Assembly (NCBI GenBank): GCA_014549065.1
Contig: JACDOX010000031.1
Coordinates: 1,302,001-1,366,000, forward strand
Source of the DNA: Cardinalis cardinalis
Lineage: Eukaryota > Chordata > Aves > Passeriformes > Cardinalidae
DNA: 64,000 nucleotides
Reading direction: 5' to 3'
The notes beneath the pieces are model-generated. The model was not told the origin of the DNA. It worked only from the letters and a program-made list of their open reading frames with translations, and did not search any database. The position numbers and the translations under genes are program-made. Positions 61,953 to 64,000 of the stretch are shown here, piece by piece (positions within the stretch are counted from its first letter, which is position 1; each line of letters starts with the position of its first letter).

Positions 61953-64000
61953 GTCTTCTGTGTTCATACTCTGGCCATGTTCACTGGGTTTAGTTACCTG
62001 GCTCCTGATTTGGATCACTCGTGATAGGAAATGTGATTTTTCCCTCTAAATAACATGGCAGTAGACAGAAGACAGACATTTTGAAGACAGGGAAAATGGT
62101 AAAAAGTAAGGAATCTGGAAGGCCAGTTGTCATCTAGAATTCTTGGACTACAAATTTGACCTTAAGTCCTTCTTTGAATGAGCTTTGGTCTATTTGGTAT
62201 AGAGGCTTACTTTCAAACACCAGCCCCCTAGCCCTCCCATTAAAATCTTAGAGTGTCTGGTTGGTGCTTCTTGGTCCCAATTCATAGTTTTGCCAGTGGA
62301 AATGTTTCCAGAATAGAGGCTGCAGAGCCAGTCTGCTAATTTGAAGAGATAGAAAAGAGTATTCATTTTAACAGGAACCTGTTCCATCTCATCACAGAAA
62401 ATGGGACTCCATATGTACAGTAACTGAATTATTAAGTGAACAGATTATTTGCCTGAGGACATTTTTATTTAGCCTAGGAAAAAAAAATCTGTGCATTGCG
62501 TTGCAGTAGATGAGTTCTGGCTAATATAAATACCTGCTACGGATTCCCCACCCCTTTTTTTAGCTTGGATTTTAATGTTTATTGCTCTAAACATAGACAC
62601 ATGCTGTAGAGATTCATGAAAACATTTGGAAGTCTTTTGCTGCCTGGTTTATCCCATCAAAGAATGGGGCACATGTTTGACATGCCTCCTGGGCTCTGGT
62701 TCCCCACAAATTCATGAGTTTAAACATGTAGCCATACCAGCTGGGGACTGTGGGACTAGCCACCAACATTAGGCCGGGCACAGGTTTTAATTCCCTGTGG
62801 AATTAGGCCCCCAGCTATCAGATGAATGATGCAAATTCTGCAGCCTTCTGAATCCACACATTTTACCTTGTAAACATTAATGTATAAAATCACTTTTTAC
62901 AACTAGTGTTAACTTCAGATTCTGATTATTGAAAGCAAAAAATGCCTCTGTAATTTATGTAATATTTATTAAAACCATTAAAAGAGAATTTGCTAAGAGC
63001 AAGAAGAGCTAACAGATATTGCTACTCAAGGGTTTTTAGTAGAAATGAAGCCTTCTTCATAATAGAGCTATGTAAGACATTTGGAATTTGTAATTTACTG
63101 AGTTTCAGTTTTAAATTGTGATGCTTCTTTTATGTACAGATGTAGCAATTTTCTGGTCCCAGTTGGAATGAGTTTTGGTTGTAAGGTTTCAGTGAAAAAA
63201 CATTTGTCTGTTTCTTAATTAAATATGAGATTGCTCTTATTCTCAGGGTTTCCTCCATAGCAGAAATTTAATTTTCACCCAGCCCGTTTCTTGTCTTTGT
63301 TTTCCCCAGTTTATCCCAAGTTTTCAAAGGCTATATTAAGATATTTTTAATAATTTTATTTTATTTATGCTTTATTATATTTTATTATCTTTATTTTTAG
63401 TTATCTTTTATTTATATCTTGAAGAAAAAAAAAAGGAGGAAAGAACAAAAGAACAAGAAAGTAAAAATAAGGAACACGACTTAAACCAGTTAGCGTCTAC
63501 AAAGAGTAATCTATCTGGGGAACCTGAATGCATCTAGGTCATATATATGGCATAAATATTACCTGCAAATTCATACTTTGTGAAAACTTAGTAGCTTTCA
63601 GGTGAGAGAACTTGAGTGTCATCTGTTGTCATTTTGCGATTTATCTCTCTGGATAATTGTGCCCAACCAAAGGAAGCTGTAATGTGCATATATGTTTGTA
63701 TACATATTTGTATGCACCCATCCATACACACACACCCTGGAGTGTGCAGGCATTTATGGATGTGCAGACTGAGACATGTCCCCAATCAGGCTGGTGTGTG
63801 GATCCAAACCCACCATGCCACGAGTGCTCTCCAGCTCCCAGCTGGTGTTCATTTGTCAGGGTAATACACTGAGGCATGCACTCTTCTCCTCCTCCTCCTG
63901 CTCCTCCATGCCTCTGTTTCTGCTGTAGGGAGCCACTGTGGTCTCCAACTGTCTGGGTCAGGGGTGCTCAGAACCTGTGTGATGCTGCAGCTGGATTTTG
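61953..64000. other. Unique DNA, no gene seen
   Basis: About 2 kb. The first part is ordinary AT-rich DNA. A complex, non-repetitive block lies at 62650-62900. An extremely AT-rich TTTA-type stretch occupies 63340-63420, followed by an A-run (63425-63434) and purine-rich DNA to 63470. The last 400 bases are G+C-richer, with a (CA)n stub near 63727 and (CTC)n at about 63884-63900. Frames overlapping here on both strands are mutual shadows and none is recognisable. Confidence 0.6.
63340..63434. repeat. AT-rich (TTTA)-type low-complexity stretch with A-run
   Basis: Nearly pure A/T with repeated tttatt words, bounded by aagatat on the left and atatctt on the right, which are reverse complements. 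It ends in an A-rich run. Confidence 0.8.

Noticed and set aside
1..64000. CRISPR arrays, bacterial operons, prophage, riboswitches
   Set aside because: The sequence is vertebrate nuclear DNA: CR1 LINEs, LTR, microsatellites, CpG depletion and no long open frames. No regularly spaced repeats are present.
1..64000. Nuclear copies of mitochondrial DNA or endogenous DNA-virus inserts
   Set aside because: No frame resembled mitochondrial proteins or viral replication or capsid proteins, and no rRNA/tRNA-like block was recognised by eye. A database search would be needed to exclude short ones.

Overview
The window looks like bird nuclear DNA, probably from a songbird or close relative. It is AT-rich and CpG-poor, and I can support no host protein-coding gene or RNA gene in it. 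No open reading frame reads as a conserved host protein on either strand. The only convincing protein signals are decayed reverse transcriptases of retrotransposons. The bird assignment rests on six or so CR1 LINE fragments, with the typical CR1 reverse-transcriptase words and the 3' tail built on ATTCTGTG. It also rests on one retroviral-type LTR whose ends, internal 45-50 bp sub-repeats and poly(A) region match a repeat I associate with passerine genomes. That last point is from memory and is not database-checked. The window is best read as a gene desert or the inside of a very large intron on a macrochromosome.

Layout. 1-2501: unremarkable AT-rich DNA. 2502-2695: antisense CR1 tail. 2700-11290: long unique stretch with a possible ancient LINE/MIR-type tail near 3875-3960, a GA microsatellite at 9201, and a cluster of palindromic GATA motifs at 9846-10205. 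11295-13020: a degenerate antisense L2-like LINE, my least certain but most informative repeat call, in a strongly purine-skewed stretch. 15345-15720: antisense CR1 tail. 15721-37527: about 22 kb with no recognisable element apart from small tandem duplications and a few compositional anomalies. 37528-38270: sense CR1 fragment. 38271-45593: unique. 45594-46674: a solo LTR. 47748-47855: short CR1 tail. 55440-56991: the longest CR1 copy, with much of the reverse transcriptase. 57391-57435: a perfect 20-bp-arm hairpin. 61620-61952: another CR1 tail. The rest is unique.

Nothing here works together as a pathway. Functional content, if any, would be non-coding: several unique blocks (about 9.8-10.3, 32.3-32.55, 35.8-36.25, 38.5-38.7, 60.0-60.2 and 62.65-62.9 kb) look non-repetitive and carry homeodomain, E-box, GATA or octamer-like words. 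They are offered as conserved-element candidates to test, not as established enhancers. Single Ns are scattered through the window and are much denser in the CR1 copy at 56 kb and in the LTR, which suggests ambiguous consensus calls in repeats. I did not find a previously undescribed biological system.
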